Of a DNA stretch of 64,000 bases, positions 25,801 through 34,798 are shown piece after piece. Numbering within the stretch: position 1 is the first letter of the stretch; the number at the start of each line of letters is the position of its first letter. The translations under genes were made by a program, and so were the position numbers. Under the pieces are notes generated by a model that did no database searches, was not told the DNA's origin, and saw nothing but the letters and a program-made list of their open reading frames with translations. Source of the DNA: Haloarcula hispanica ATCC 33960 (GTDB lineage: Archaea > Halobacteriota > Halobacteria > Halobacteriales > Haloarculaceae); the NCBI RefSeq assembly GCF_000223905.1, contig NC_015948.1:744001-808000 (forward strand). Reading direction: 5' to 3'.

Positions 25801-26423
25801 CCAGGGATTCCTCTGGAGATGGCGGCCCGGACTCCGGTGGCTCCGGGACGGAGTGGCCGGTCGCCCTTTCCGGCGTCTCCGAGACCGTCGTCACTACGCT
25901 TGGACCAAACGACCGCTGGAACGTCGCCGCACTGGGTGTCCATGCGCCGGACGGCGACGGACCAGCCACGGCGACGACGTGGGGCCGGACCCGGACCTGG
26001 CGGAACTTCCGGGAGCGTGGGGGCGGCTACGTCCAGTTCACGCGCGACCCGGTCGACTTCGCCGAGGCGGCGCTGTCGGTCCGCGAGGAAGACGTCCCTG
26101 TCCTCGATAGCGTGGACGCGTGGGTCGAAGTCGATGTGGAGCGGCGTGACTCTGGCTCGAAGGGGGACACCCAGTGGGTCGAATGGGCGCTACACCCCGT
26201 CGACAGCGCCGTCACGCGGCGGGTCGTGCCGACGACGAACCGCGGCCACGCCGCCGTCGTCGAGGCGACCGTCGCGGCCTCGCGACTTGACGTGCCCAGC
26301 TACGACAGCGAGACGCTGCTAGACCGTCTCGCGTACTTCGAGTCCGTGGTCGAAACGGCCGGCGGCGAACGCGAGCGAGCGGCTTTCGAGCGCGTACGCG
26401 ACCTGATCGATGCCGAGTGGTAG
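25797..26423 (+). CDS. DUF447 family protein
   Basis: 208 residues, GTG start overlapping the CitG-like stop (GTGA). Archaeal DUF447 proteins resemble flavin-reductase-like beta-barrels; the pieces SETVVTTLGPNDRWNVAALGVHAP, TWGRTRTWRNF and YVQFTRDPVDFAEAAL fit. A Gly/Ser-rich leader of about 22 residues precedes the domain. The chemistry is unknown. Conserved linkage to CofD-, barrel- and CitG-type enzymes hints at a cofactor pathway. It is the last gene of the operon. Confidence 0.82.
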   Translation: MTRDSSGDGGPDSGGSGTEWPVALSGVSETVVTTLGPNDRWNVAALGVHAPDGDGPATATTWGRTRTWRNFRERGGGYVQFTRDPVDFAEAALSVREEDVPVLDSVDAWVEVDVERRDSGSKGDTQWVEWALHPVDSAVTRRVVPTTNRGHAAVVEATVAASRLDVPSYDSETLLDRLAYFESVVETAGGERERAAFERVRDLIDAEW

Positions 26424-26583
26424 GGACGCCGCACGGAATGAGGGGCACACAGGCGACACACGACGACCCGTGACAGACTGTGTCGCACTCTCGCGGACCC
26501 TGCCACGGCGACGTTCAGCGCACGGTAACGGATCGTTCCACCCCTACTGATAAACGTTCGCGTGCGTGGTCCGTTCCGAACCC

Positions 26584-26590
26584 TTTTTGA
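26584..26590 (+). promoter_or_regulatory. TATA-like box of rps17e
   Basis: TTTTTGA lies 24-30 bases before the ATG at 26614, spacing typical of a leaderless gene. Confidence 0.4.
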
Positions 26591-26613
26591 GTGCGACCAA
26601 GCAAGTAGCGCGC

Positions 26614-26805
26614 ATGGCAATCAAACCCGCCTACGTCAAGAAGACCGGGACGCTCCTCATGGAGCGATACCCTGACGCCTTCGGTGCAGACTTCGAACAC
26701 AACAAAGACGTCGTCGAGGAACTGACCAACATCGAGTCCAAGGGTGTCCGCAACCGCATCGCCGGCTACGTCACCCGGAAGATGAACAACCCGGTCGAAG
26801 CGTAA
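26614..26805 (+). CDS. rps17e: 30S ribosomal protein S17e
   Basis: 63 residues, the short archaeal form. [21 protein letters not shown] and [25 protein letters not shown] are diagnostic. The ATG giving MAIKPAYV was chosen over a start 16 codons upstream on conservation and TATA spacing. It is monocistronic; a pyrimidine-rich tract follows the stop. Confidence 0.96.
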   Translation: MAIKPAYVKKTGTLLMERYPDAFGADFEHNKDVVEELTNIESKGVRNRIAGYVTRKMNNPVEA

Positions 26806-26810
26806 TTCGG

Positions 26811-26829
26811 TTCTTTCTCTCTGTTTCTT
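26811..26829 (+). terminator. Pyrimidine-rich terminator after rps17e
   Basis: A T/C-rich stretch with several TTT runs begins 6 bases after the stop. Archaeal termination at T-rich tracts makes it the likely end of the transcript. The Mrp gene converges from the other side. Confidence 0.45.
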
Positions 26830-26867
26830 GCCGGTGACTGAGCCGCTGCTGTATCGGCTCTGAACCC

Positions 26868-27929
26868 TTACTGCTCTGGCTGGGCGCGCTGGCTGTCGCT
26901 CTGTCGCTTTCGGTGGATAATGCCCTGCATGTTGGCGGTGCGGGCGGCGATGTCGCGGAACGACTCGCCGACGTCGCTGTCCTCATCAAGGACGAGCGGT
27001 TCCCCGGTCGCGCCCCCTTCCCTGACTTCGGGGTTGAGCGGGATCTCCCCGAGGAACGGCATCTCCGTCTCGTCGGCGAACTCGCGGCCGCCGCCGCTGC
27101 CGAAGATGTCGTGCGTGCCGCCACAGTCGGGACAGACGAACGACGACATATTTTCGACGATGCCAAGCACTGGCGTCTCGTGGCGACCGAACATCCGGAG
27201 CCCCTTCCGGGCGTCATCGAGGGCGACTTCCTCCGGCGTGGTGACGATGACAGCCCCGGAGACGGGCACTTGCTGGAGCATCGTCAACTGCGTGTCGCCG
27301 GTCCCCGGCGGCAGGTCGACGACCATGTAGTCGAGTTCGCCCCAGAGCACGTCGTCCCAGAGCTGCGTGAGGACGTTGTCGACCATCGGTCCGCGGAAGA
27401 TGACCGGGTCGTCCTTGCCGACGAGGAAGTCCATGCTCATCAGCTTCATCCCGTGTTTCTCGACGGGGATGATCTCCTCGTCCTCGGTTGCGCGGGGCGA
27501 TTCGTCGGCGTCGAGCATCCGCGGGACGTTCGGCCCGTACACGTCGGCGTCGAACAGGCCGACGCGGGCGCCGAGCCGCGAGAGGCCGGCGGCGAGGTTC
27601 ACCGCGACGGTGGACTTGCCGACCCCGCCCTTCCCCGAGGCGACCGCGATGACGTTCTTGACCTTCGGCAGTGGGTCTTCGGCCTCCGGGACACCGCGGT
27701 CGACGCTCGCGGAGAGGTCTATCTCACGGTCGATGTCGCCCATCGCCTCGCGGACCTCGTTCGCGATGCTCGTCTCCGTCGGCGAGTACGGCGCACCGAG
27801 CGCCAGGTCGATGCTGACCTCGTCGTCAGTCACGTCGATGCTGTTGATCAGCCCGAGTGAGACGATGTCGGCTCCCAGATCCGGGTCCTCGACCGTTCGC
27901 AGGCGCTCGCGTACGTCGTCTGTATTCAT
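26868..27929 (-). CDS. Mrp/Nbp35 family Fe-S cluster carrier ATPase (ApbC)
   Basis: 353 residues. An N-terminal MIP18/DUF59 domain (about 1-80, with TVEDPDLGADIVSLGLI) is fused to the P-loop ATPase: deviant Walker A SGKGGVGKST near 96-105, VGLFDADVYGPNVPRML, and the Fe-S ligands in FVCPDCGGTHDIFG. Mrp proteins hold and deliver [4Fe-4S] clusters. Window clients could include the ferredoxin and FixCX. The start MNTDDVRERL was chosen; 26 upstream codons were rejected as unlike the family. Confidence 0.95.
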   Translation of the reverse strand: MNTDDVRERLRTVEDPDLGADIVSLGLINSIDVTDDEVSIDLALGAPYSPTETSIANEVREAMGDIDREIDLSASVDRGVPEAEDPLPKVKNVIAVASGKGGVGKSTVAVNLAAGLSRLGARVGLFDADVYGPNVPRMLDADESPRATEDEEIIPVEKHGMKLMSMDFLVGKDDPVIFRGPMVDNVLTQLWDDVLWGELDYMVVDLPPGTGDTQLTMLQQVPVSGAVIVTTPEEVALDDARKGLRMFGRHETPVLGIVENMSSFVCPDCGGTHDIFGSGGGREFADETEMPFLGEIPLNPEVREGGATGEPLVLDEDSDVGESFRDIAARTANMQGIIHRKRQSDSQRAQPEQ

Positions 27930-28057
27930 GCACAGGAGTAGGTCCCGGAGGTGCGATAAGGATTGTGACCCGTCGAATGCGGGCAGTCCGCTGCCCCGGC
28001 CCCGCAACAGCGGATAAGTTCTAAGGTCACTCTCGCGTGCGCGAAGAACGCATCTCT

Positions 28058-28357
28058 CTATGGATGTCGAAACACATAGACGTTCTCTCCGTCCAGTTCG
28101 GCGCGCAACTCGCCGCTGTCGTGGTCGAACACGAGCCGCTCCGGCGTCCCGGCAAACGAGTGGAGCGGCATCCCGGTGTCTATCGTACCATCGGGAGCCA
28201 CTGCGACGTGGGTTCGGCCGCTGAAGTCGGCCCGGAGCGTGCCGTCGTCCGTTTCGGTAACCGTGCCGGACCCTGCGAACCGTTCCAGGTGGTCACGGAC
28301 CGCTGTTCGGTCGGTCGGGTCGACGCTGTTGCCGCCGTCAGTGATGCACCGACGCAT
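28058..28357 (-). CDS. Conserved haloarchaeal protein, unknown function
   Basis: 99 residues, acidic and beta-rich. DPTDRTAVRDHLERFAGSG looks like an N-terminal helix; the rest (ADFSGRTHVAVAPDG, LVFDHDSGELRAELDGENVYVF) suggests a small barrel or sandwich. Recurrent Asp/Gly turns and the third-position GC pattern favour real coding. No family was recognised. It sits 128 bases upstream of the Mrp gene on the same strand, with its start about 125 bases from the tRNA-Ser promoter region. Confidence 0.6.
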   Translation of the reverse strand: MRRCITDGGNSVDPTDRTAVRDHLERFAGSGTVTETDDGTLRADFSGRTHVAVAPDGTIDTGMPLHSFAGTPERLVFDHDSGELRAELDGENVYVFRHP

Positions 28358-28480
28358 ACGCCGACATGGGCGCCTAGCGACGAATGTGTTGTGCTGGCAC
28401 CTGACAAGTGCAGCGATGCTTGCGATTCCATGTCTCTGTGGGTATGTCCCGAAGTCACGCTGTCGGGCCCCTTCGTTGCG

Positions 28481-28488
28481 TTTAAATA
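28481..28488 (+). promoter_or_regulatory. Promoter of the tRNA-Ser/S13 transcript
   Basis: TTTAAATA is a strong TATA box. Transcription would start near 28511, at the foot of the hairpin at 28512-28541. No closer TATA element to the tRNA was found. Confidence 0.6.
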
Positions 28489-28511
28489 CAACCCCGGAAT
28501 AGAATCGGATA

Positions 28512-28541
28512 GACTCGTGTAGGGGGACCGGCCCCCGAGTC
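28512..28541 (+). promoter_or_regulatory. Hairpin at predicted 5' end of the tRNA-Ser/S13 transcript
   Basis: GACTC (28512-28516) pairs with GAGTC (28537-28541), and GGGGG (28522-28526) pairs with CCCCC (28532-28536) around ACCGG; five bases (GTGTA) bulge on the 5' side. It begins where the TATA box predicts transcription to start and ends 34 bases before the tRNA. Confidence 0.55.
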
Positions 28542-28575
28542 CGCGTGCTGCGGGCGCGAGTGTCATAGAACGCGT

Positions 28576-28660
28576 GTCGTGGTAGCCAAGCCTGGCCCAA
28601 GGCGCAGGGTTGCTAACTCTGTGGCGTACAGCCTCCGGGGTTCGAATCCCCGCCACGACG
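28576..28660 (+). tRNA. tRNA-Ser (anticodon GCT)
   Basis: 85 bases with a complete cloverleaf. The acceptor GTCGTGG pairs with CCACGAC over 7 bases, discriminator G. The D arm is closed by GCC/GGC. Anticodon stem CAGGG/CTCTG encloses loop TTGCTAA, anticodon GCT at 28612-28614, reading AGC/AGU. The long variable arm of a class II tRNA is present, and the T loop is TTCGAAT. CCA is not encoded. rps13 begins 21 bases later, so the tRNA is probably cut from the ribosomal mRNA. Confidence 0.96.
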
Positions 28661-28681
28661 CTCACCCATCAGTACCTACAT

Positions 28682-29215
28682 ATGAGTGCAGAAGACCCCA
28701 ACGCGGGCGAGGACGCGGATGCCGAAGAGGAGGAGGACATCCGCTATTTCGTCCGTATCGGACAGACAGACCTCGACGGGACGAAATCCGTCGAGCGAGC
28801 ACTGACAGAACTGAACGGTATCGGCCACCGGGCCGCCCGAATCATCACCCAGAAGGCGGACGTGGACCGGCGCGCGGTCTTCGGCAAGCTCGACGACGAC
28901 GTCATCGAGCGCGTCGTCGACCACGTCGAGAACTTCGCCGACGAGGTGCCCGAATGGATGGCCAACCACCAGAAGGACTACTTCACTGGTGAGACCACCC
29001 ACGAGACTGGCAACGACCTCCAGCTCACCCGCCGGCAGGACATCAACCGCATGAAGATGATCGACTCCTACCGCGGTGTCCGCCACAAGCGCGGCCAGAA
29101 GGTCCGTGGACAGCGTACCAAGTCCACCGGCCGGACGGAGGGGACCATCGGCGTCAACGTCGAGGCGATCAAAGAGGAGCAGGCTGAGGAAGCCGCCGCG
29201 GAGGATGACGAATAA
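28682..29215 (+). CDS. rps13: 30S ribosomal protein S13
   Basis: 177 residues. S13 sits in the head of the small subunit and contacts the P-site tRNA and the intersubunit bridge. An acidic 18-residue leader (halophile-type) precedes IRYFVRIGQTDLDGTKSVERALTELNGIGHRAA, with the helix-two-turn-helix, and SYRGVRHKRGQKVRGQRTKSTGRT. The ATG giving MSAEDPNAGE follows the tRNA by 21 bases. It starts the S13-S4-S11-RpoD operon; the stop overlaps the next start by one base. Confidence 0.97.
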   Translation: MSAEDPNAGEDADAEEEEDIRYFVRIGQTDLDGTKSVERALTELNGIGHRAARIITQKADVDRRAVFGKLDDDVIERVVDHVENFADEVPEWMANHQKDYFTGETTHETGNDLQLTRRQDINRMKMIDSYRGVRHKRGQKVRGQRTKSTGRTEGTIGVNVEAIKEEQAEEAAAEDDE

Positions 29216-29730
29216 TGGCGCTTGGTTCGAACACGAAGTTCTACGAGACGCCGAATCATCCCTTCCAGGGCGAGCGAATCGCCGACGAGGCCAACCTCAT
29301 CGGCCGCTACGGCCTGAAGAACAAAGAAGAGCTCTGGCGCGCACAGTCCGAGCTTCGTGGCTACCGCCGTGAGGCCCGGAAGCTGCTGGGCAGCGCCGGC
29401 GAGCACGAGACCGAGTCCGAGGAGTTCCTCGCTCGGCTCAAGCGCTACGGCATCCTCAACGAGCAGGACCAGCTCGACGACGTGCTGTCGCTCGACGTGA
29501 CCGACGTGCTGGAACGTCGCCTGCAGACGGTCGTCTACCGCAAGGGCTACGCGAACACGCCCGAGCAGGCCCGCCAGTTCATCGTCCACGGCCACATCGT
29601 GCTGGACGACGCTCGTGTCACCCGACCCGGCATGACGGTCGAGACCGCCGTCGAGAGCTCGGTCGGCTTCGACGAGCACAGCTCGCTGTCGGACGAACTC
29701 CATCCTGAGCGCGCGGAGGCCCAAGAATGA
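29215..29730 (+). CDS. rps4: 30S ribosomal protein S4
   Basis: 171 residues, archaeal length. S4 starts assembly of the 16S 5' domain. The S4 RNA-binding domain is at about 100-150: [35 protein letters not shown]-terminal [36 protein letters not shown] is conserved. It overlaps rps13 by one base and rps11 by four, so translation is coupled in the operon. Confidence 0.97.
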   Translation: MALGSNTKFYETPNHPFQGERIADEANLIGRYGLKNKEELWRAQSELRGYRREARKLLGSAGEHETESEEFLARLKRYGILNEQDQLDDVLSLDVTDVLERRLQTVVYRKGYANTPEQARQFIVHGHIVLDDARVTRPGMTVETAVESSVGFDEHSSLSDELHPERAEAQE

Positions 29731-30116
29731 GCGAAGAAACCGAAGACATCTGGGGCATCGCCCACGTGCACGCATCGTTCAACAACACGATCATCACCAT
29801 CACCGACCAGACCGGCGCGGAAACGCTCGCAAAGAGCTCCGGCGGGACGGTTGTCAAGCAGAACCGCGACGAAGCGTCGCCGTACGCGGCGATGCAGATG
29901 GCCGAGGTCGTTGCGGAGAAAGCCCTCGACCGCGGCGTCGAGGGCGTCGACGTTCGGGTCCGCGGTCCCGGCGGCAACCTCCAGACCTCGCCCGGTCCGG
30001 GTGCGCAGGCGACGATCCGCGCACTCGCCCGAGCGGGCCTGGAGATCGGTCGCATCGAGGACGTCACGCCGACCCCGCACGACGGCACTCGTGCACCCAA
30101 GAACTCCGGATTCTAA
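29727..30116 (+). CDS. rps11: 30S ribosomal protein S11
   Basis: 129 residues. S11 lies on the platform, next to the Shine-Dalgarno/anti-Shine-Dalgarno helix. [22 protein letters not shown] and the C-terminal [40 protein letters not shown]-type segment with [12 protein letters not shown] match the family. It overlaps rps4 by four bases and is followed three bases later by rpoD. Confidence 0.97.
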   Translation: MSEETEDIWGIAHVHASFNNTIITITDQTGAETLAKSSGGTVVKQNRDEASPYAAMQMAEVVAEKALDRGVEGVDVRVRGPGGNLQTSPGPGAQATIRALARAGLEIGRIEDVTPTPHDGTRAPKNSGF

Positions 30117-30119
30117 CCA

Positions 30120-30899
30120 ATGACACAGGACTACGAGGTTGAGTTCGTCGAACGCGGCGAGCGCGAGGCCCGCATCCTCGTGCGCGGCATCACGCCGGCG
30201 TTTGCCAACGGCATCCGGCGAGCGATGGTCGCGGACGTGCCGACGTTCAGTATCGACACCGTCCGCGTCATCGAGAACACCAGCGTGATGTTCAACGAGC
30301 AGATCGGTCTCCGACTGGGACTGGTCCCGCTGACGACCGACCTCGACGACTTCGAGATCGGCGACGAGGTGACGCTGTCGCTGTCCGTCGACGGGCCGAG
30401 CACGGCCTACTCCAGCGACCTCGTCTCCTCGGACCCGATGGTCGAGGCGGCCGACGACAACATCCCGATCATCGATCTCAAGGAGGGCCAACGTCTCGAA
30501 GTCGAGGCCGACGCCGTCCTCGACACCGGTCGGGAACACGCCAAACATCAGGGCGGCGTGGCCGTCGGCTACCGACACCTCCAGCAGGTGGAGGTCGTCG
30601 GCGACCTCGGCGAGTTCGAGGACGACGACCCGAACATCCTGCGTGGCGTCATCGAAGAGCAGGCGGCCGAACACGCCGCCGGCGACGCCACCAACGGCGA
30701 ACTCGTCGCGACAGACGAGTTCGACAACGACCTCCGGAACCGCTACCCCGGCAAAGACGTCGAGGTCTCGGACGTGCCGAACGCGTTCGTGTTCCACGTC
30801 GAGACGGACGGGTCGTTCACCACCGAGGAACTGGTCCTGCGCGCGGTCGAGACGCTGCGTGACCGCGCGACCGAACTGAAAGACGCAGTCCAACTGTAA
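30120..30899 (+). CDS. rpoD: DNA-directed RNA polymerase subunit D (Rpo3)
   Basis: 259 residues. Archaeal Rpo3 pairs with Rpo11 as the counterpart of the bacterial alpha dimer and begins polymerase assembly. [44 protein letters not shown] is the dimerisation signature. The central domain (about 120-190), which in Sulfolobus and many archaea carries Fe-S cluster cysteines, contains no cysteine here, and neither does the rest of the protein. It is the last gene of the S13 operon; the tRNA-Leu promoter follows. Confidence 0.97.
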
Positions 30900-30971
30900 C
30901 GACACAATGCCCCGACACACCCCACCACTACCGATGACCGCCCGCTCCCCGAGCGCGAGGACCGAAAGGGG

Positions 30972-30977
30972 TTTTAC
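30972..30977 (+). promoter_or_regulatory. TATA-like box of tRNA-Leu / S9 operon
   Basis: TTTTAC sits 27-32 bases before the tRNA-Leu 5' end, the position expected for a transcript that starts at or just before the tRNA. Confidence 0.5.
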
Positions 30978-31003
30978 GGGGCACGCAAAACGAACAATCG
31001 CAC

Positions 31004-31088
31004 GCAGGGATAGCCAAGTTTGGCCAACGGCGCAGCGTTCAGGGCGCTGTCCCGTAGGGGTCCGCAGGTTCAAATCCTGCTCCCTGCA
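31004..31088 (+). tRNA. tRNA-Leu (anticodon CAG)
   Basis: 85 bases. Acceptor GCAGGGA pairs with TCCCTGC, discriminator A. Anticodon stem CAGCG/CGCTG encloses TTCAGGG with anticodon CAG at 31040-31042, reading CUG. A class II variable arm and T loop TTCAAAT are present. CCA is not encoded. rpl18e begins 24 bases later, the arrangement of the S9 operon known from Haloarcula marismortui. Confidence 0.96.
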
Positions 31089-31101
31089 CTTTTCCCACAA
31101 C

Positions 31102-31106
31102 GGAGG
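31102..31106 (+). promoter_or_regulatory. Shine-Dalgarno site of rpl18e
   Basis: GGAGG, 6 bases before the ATG at 31113. It fixes the start just after the tRNA and fits translation from a processed, leadered mRNA. Confidence 0.7.
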
Positions 31107-31112
31107 AATCAT

Positions 31113-31463
31113 ATGAGTAAGACGAACCCGAGACTCAGTAGTCTCATCGCCGACCTGAAGTCAGCCGCCCGCAGTTCGGGCGGTGCTGTCTGGGGCGACG
31201 TCGCCGAGCGCTTAGAAAAGCCACGGCGCACACACGCGGAAGTCAACCTCGGCCGTATCGAACGATACGCCCAGGAAGACGAAACCGTCGTTGTGCCCGG
31301 CAAGGTGCTTGGCTCCGGTGTCCTGCAGAAGGACGTCACCGTCGCCGCTGTCGACTTCTCCGGAACCGCCGAGACGAAGATCGACCAGGTTGGAGAGGCT
31401 GTATCACTCGAACAGGCAATCGAAAACAACCCAGAAGGCTCCCACGTCCGGGTGATCCGATGA
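31113..31463 (+). CDS. rpl18e: 50S ribosomal protein L18e
   Basis: 116 residues, archaeal/eukaryotic relative of bacterial L15. [37 protein letters not shown] is diagnostic, with [23 protein letters not shown] in the second half. A GGAGG site 6 bases upstream fixes the start. It is the first protein gene of the S9 operon and overlaps rpl13 by four bases. Confidence 0.97.
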   Translation: MSKTNPRLSSLIADLKSAARSSGGAVWGDVAERLEKPRRTHAEVNLGRIERYAQEDETVVVPGKVLGSGVLQKDVTVAAVDFSGTAETKIDQVGEAVSLEQAIENNPEGSHVRVIR

Positions 31464-31897
31464 GCGTCGCAGAATTCGACGCGGATGTCATCGTTGACGC
31501 CCGCGACTGTATCATGGGCCGCGTCGCATCACAGGTCGCCGAACAGGCTCTCGATGGCGAGACGGTCGCCGTCGTCAACGCCGAGCGCGCTGTGATCACC
31601 GGCCGAGAGGAGCAGATCACAGAGAAGTACAAGAAACGTGTCGACATCGGTAACGACAACGGGTACTTCTACCCCAAGCGACCGGACGGCATCTTCAAGC
31701 GCACCATCCGTGGCATGCTGCCCCACAAGAAGCAGCGTGGCCGCGAGGCGTTCGAGAACGTCCGTGTCTACCTCGGCAACCCGTACGACGAGGACGGCGA
31801 GGTCCTAGACGGCACGTCGCTTGACCGACTGTCGAACATCAAGTTCGTCACGCTGGGCGAGATCAGCGAAACGCTTGGAGCGAACAAGACATGGTAA
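31460..31897 (+). CDS. rpl13: 50S ribosomal protein L13
   Basis: 145 residues. [39 protein letters not shown] is the archaeal L13 start, and [22 protein letters not shown] is the central signature. The gene overlaps rpl18e by four and rps9 by seven bases, consistent with coupled translation. Confidence 0.97.
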
Positions 31898-32289
31898 CGA
31901 ACACGTCTGGCAAGAAGAAGACCGCCGTCGCCCGCGCGACCGTTCGCGAGGGCGAGGGCCGCGTGCGTATCGACTCGCAGCCGGTCGAACTCGTCGACCC
32001 CGAGCTGGCGCAGCTCAAGATGCTGGAACCGTTCCGCATCGCCGAGGACGACCTCCGCGGCGAGGTCGACGTCGAAGTGTCCGTCGAAGGTGGCGGCGTC
32101 ATGGGGCAGGCAGACGCCGCCCGAACCGCCATCGCTCGCGGGCTCGTCGACCACACCAACGACGCCGAACTCCGTGACGCGTTCATGGAGTTCGACCGCT
32201 CGCTGCTGGTCAACGACGTTCGCCAGTCCGAACCCAAGAAGTGGGGCGGCCCCGGTGCGCGGGCCCGCTACCAGAAATCGTACCGCTAA
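31891..32289 (+). CDS. rps9: 30S ribosomal protein S9
   Basis: 132 residues. S9 reaches its C-terminal tail toward the P-site t[26 protein letters not shown] and the end [17 protein letters not shown], with the terminal Tyr-Arg, are universal. Overlap of seven bases with rpl13; rpoN begins 12 bases later. Confidence 0.97.
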
Positions 32290-32301
32290 GGTGATACAGG
32301 T

Positions 32302-32502
32302 ATGATGGTACCGGTTCGGTGTTTCACGTGCGGTAACGTCGTCGGCGAGCACTGGGAAGAGTTCAAAGCACGCACCCGCGAGGCCGAGGAGCCCGAGAAC
32401 CCGGAGAAGGTCCTCGATGAACTCGGCGTCGAGCGGCACTGCTGTCGCCGGATGCTCGTCTCACATAAAGACCTCGTCGACATCGTCTCACCATACCAAT
32501 GA
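32302..32502 (+). CDS. rpoN: DNA-directed RNA polymerase subunit N (Rpo10)
   Basis: 66 residues. Rpo10 is a zinc-binding assembly subunit that joins the Rpo3-Rpo11 platform. Zinc ligands are Cys7/Cys10 in RCFTCG and Cys47/Cys48 in RHCCRRM. The start MMVPVRC agrees with the name OrfMMV used for this gene in the Haloarcula marismortui S9 operon. Its last four bases overlap the rpoK start. Confidence 0.97.
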   Translation: MMVPVRCFTCGNVVGEHWEEFKARTREAEEPENPEKVLDELGVERHCCRRMLVSHKDLVDIVSPYQ

Positions 32503-32672
32503 ACGCACAGGAAAGCCGCTACGAGAAGGCCCGCAAACTCGGCGCACGAGCGCTGCAGTTGGCTCACGGTGCTCCCGTGCTCATCGAGACGGAACACACC
32601 CAGCCGATACTCATCGCCGCCGAGGAGTACGACGCTGGCGTCCTACCGTTTACGGTCAACAGGAGTGATTAA
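32499..32672 (+). CDS. rpoK: DNA-directed RNA polymerase subunit K (Rpo6)
   Basis: 57 residues, short but complete. [21 protein letters not shown]-type sequence (here [16 protein letters not shown]) and [20 protein letters not shown] are the omega/Rpb6 fold, which clamps the largest subunit. The start MNAQESRYE matches the name OrfMNA from the H. marismortui S9 operon. The ATG overlaps the rpoN stop by four bases and enolase begins two bases after its stop. Confidence 0.95.
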   Translation: MNAQESRYEKARKLGARALQLAHGAPVLIETEHTQPILIAAEEYDAGVLPFTVNRSD

Positions 32673-32674
32673 CG

Positions 32675-33880
32675 ATGACGCTCATCACTGACATCCGACT
32701 CCGCCGCGTCCTCGACTCCCGCGGGAACGCGACTGTCGAGGCCGACGTTCTCACCGAGAGTGGGGGCTTCGGTCGTGGCAAGGCACCGAGCGGCGCAAGC
32801 ACGGGCGAGTACGAGGCCATCGAACTCCCCGCCAACGAGGCCATCGCCAAGGCCCGCGAGGAGGCACTCCCGCGACTCATCGGTGAGGTCCACGCCGGGA
32901 ACCAGCGTGACGTCGACGCGGCGCTGCACGCCGCCGACGGCACCGACGACTTCTCCGGCATCGGAGCCAACAGCGCCGTCGCCATCTCGATGGCGGCCGC
33001 AAAGGCCGGTGCCGACGTGCTGGGCGCACCGCTGTACCAGCATCTCGGCGGTACGTTCCGGGGCAACGAGTACCCAACGCCGCTGGGCAATATCATCGGC
33101 GGCGGCGAGCACGCCGCGGATGCAACCAATATCCAAGAGTTCCTCGCAGCCCCCGTCGGCGCACCGAGCGTCGAAGAGGCTGTCTTCGCCAACGCCGCGG
33201 TCCACCAGGAGGTCCACGACATCCTGGCCGACCGCGACCTGCCAGCGGGCAAGGGCGACGAAGGAGCCTGGGCACCGTCCGTTTCGGACGACGAAGCGTT
33301 CGAGATTATGGACGAGGCTGTTGAGACCGTCGCCGACGACTTCGGCTTCGCTATCTCGTTCGGCCTCGACGTCGCCGGCGCGGAACTCTACGATGCCGAC
33401 GAGGACGGGTACGTCTACGACGACGGCGTCAAGTCCACCCAAGAGCAGATAGAGTACATCGCCGGGAAGGTCGAGGAGTACGACCTCGTCTACGTTGAGG
33501 ACCCACTCGACGAGAACGACTACGAGGCATTCGCCGACCTGACCGCACAGGTCGGTGACCAGACGCTCGTCTGTGGCGACGACCTGTTCGTCACGAACGT
33601 CGAGCGCCTGCAGGCCGGTATCAACGCCGACGCCGGGAACTCCATCCTGATCAAGCCGAACCAGATCGGGACGCTCACCGACGCTGTCGACGCCATCGAA
33701 CTGGCGACGGCAAGCGGCTATGAGTCCGTCGTCTCCCACCGCAGCGGCGAGACGGAAGACACGACGATTGCACACCTCGCTGTCGCCACTGACGCACCGT
33801 TCATCAAAACCGGCGCGGTCGGCGGCGAGCGCACAGCCAAGCTGAACGAACTAATCCGTATCGAGGACAACGCAGTATGA
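32675..33880 (+). CDS. eno: Enolase
   Basis: 401 residues. It interconverts 2-phosphoglycerate and phosphoenolpyruvate. [15 protein letters not shown] is the N-terminal lid region; the metal ligands fall in [22 protein letters not shown] and [10 protein letters not shown]; the active-site Lys is in [11 protein letters not shown], and [18 protein letters not shown] is the family signature. It lies inside the S9 operon between rpoK and rps2 and overlaps rps2 by four bases, an arrangement already known in Haloarcula. Confidence 0.97.
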   Translation: MTLITDIRLRRVLDSRGNATVEADVLTESGGFGRGKAPSGASTGEYEAIELPANEAIAKAREEALPRLIGEVHAGNQRDVDAALHAADGTDDFSGIGANSAVAISMAAAKAGADVLGAPLYQHLGGTFRGNEYPTPLGNIIGGGEHAADATNIQEFLAAPVGAPSVEEAVFANAAVHQEVHDILADRDLPAGKGDEGAWAPSVSDDEAFEIMDEAVETVADDFGFAISFGLDVAGAELYDADEDGYVYDDGVKSTQEQIEYIAGKVEEYDLVYVEDPLDENDYEAFADLTAQVGDQTLVCGDDLFVTNVERLQAGINADAGNSILIKPNQIGTLTDAVDAIELATASGYESVVSHRSGETEDTTIAHLAVATDAPFIKTGAVGGERTAKLNELIRIEDNAV

Positions 33881-34698
33881 GCGGCAACGAAAAAGAAGGT
33901 CTCGACGCGTCCGATTCCGACTTCGACCCGTCCGACGAGGACGACGAAGCGGTCGACGCGGAGACCGAAACGGAAGCCGAACAGCCCGCCGACGACGCCG
34001 CAGAGGCGACAGAGGCCGAACCAACCGATGCCGACACGGAGGCCGACGAAGCGGCCGACGCCGACGAGGCCGCCGGCCCACAGCTGGACGAGGACGTCAT
34101 GCCCGACGAGCAGTCGGAGGCCGACCTCCTCATCCCCGTCGAGGACTACCTCGGCGCCGGTGTCCACATCGGGACCCAGCAGAAGACCCAGGACATGGAG
34201 CGGTTCATCCACCGCGTCCGGACTGACGGGCTCTACGTGCTGGACGTCTCGATGACCGACGAGCGCATCCGCACAGCCGCGGACTTCCTGTCCAACTACG
34301 AACCGGAGCAGATTCTGGCCGCGTCGTCGCGCCAGTACGGCCGGTTCCCGGCCGAGAAGTTCGCCGAAGCGATCGGCGCGCGCGTCCGCACCGGCCGGTT
34401 CATCCCCGGCACGCTGACCAACCCCGACTACGACGGCTACATCGAGCCTGACATCGTGGTCGTCACCGACCCGATCGGTGATGCCCAGGCTGTCAAGGAG
34501 GCCATCACGGTCGGCATCCCGGTCATCGCGATGTGTGACTCCAACAACACCACGTCGAACGTCGACCTGGTCGTCCCGACGAACAACAAGGGGCGCAAGG
34601 CGCTGTCGGTCGTCTACTGGCTGCTGGCCAACGAGACGCTCGACCGCCGCGGTGCCGAGCCGACGTACGGACTCGACGACTTCGAGTCCGACATCTAA
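33877..34698 (+). CDS. rps2: 30S ribosomal protein S2
   Basis: 273 residues. The ribosomal domain starts at about residue 80 ([21 protein letters not shown]) and continues with [31 protein letters not shown] and [22 protein letters not shown]. The first 75 residues are an Asp/Glu/Ala-rich tail, probably disordered and a haloadaptation. It is the last gene of the S9 operon; a T-rich tract follows. Confidence 0.97.
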   Translation: MSGNEKEGLDASDSDFDPSDEDDEAVDAETETEAEQPADDAAEATEAEPTDADTEADEAADADEAAGPQLDEDVMPDEQSEADLLIPVEDYLGAGVHIGTQQKTQDMERFIHRVRTDGLYVLDVSMTDERIRTAADFLSNYEPEQILAASSRQYGRFPAEKFAEAIGARVRTGRFIPGTLTNPDYDGYIEPDIVVVTDPIGDAQAVKEAITVGIPVIAMCDSNNTTSNVDLVVPTNNKGRKALSVVYWLLANETLDRRGAEPTYGLDDFESDI

Positions 34699-34711
34699 CG
34701 TCGCTGAACTG

Positions 34712-34721
34712 TTTCGTTTTC
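34712..34721 (+). terminator. T-rich terminator after rps2
   Basis: GTTTCGTTTT-type T-rich tract 13-23 bases after the rps2 stop, the probable end of the S9 operon transcript. Confidence 0.45.
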
Positions 34722-34798
34722 TCGCTGTCGAAGTGCGAGTGGCGATGCCAGTATCGCCAACACAAGACCTACCACAAGCCCCGGAGTAGGGCTGGCAA

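Noticed and set aside
29547-31112. 521-codon frame on the minus strand across S4, S11, rpoD and tRNA-Leu
   Set aside because: It crosses a tRNA and several core genes and shows no family features.
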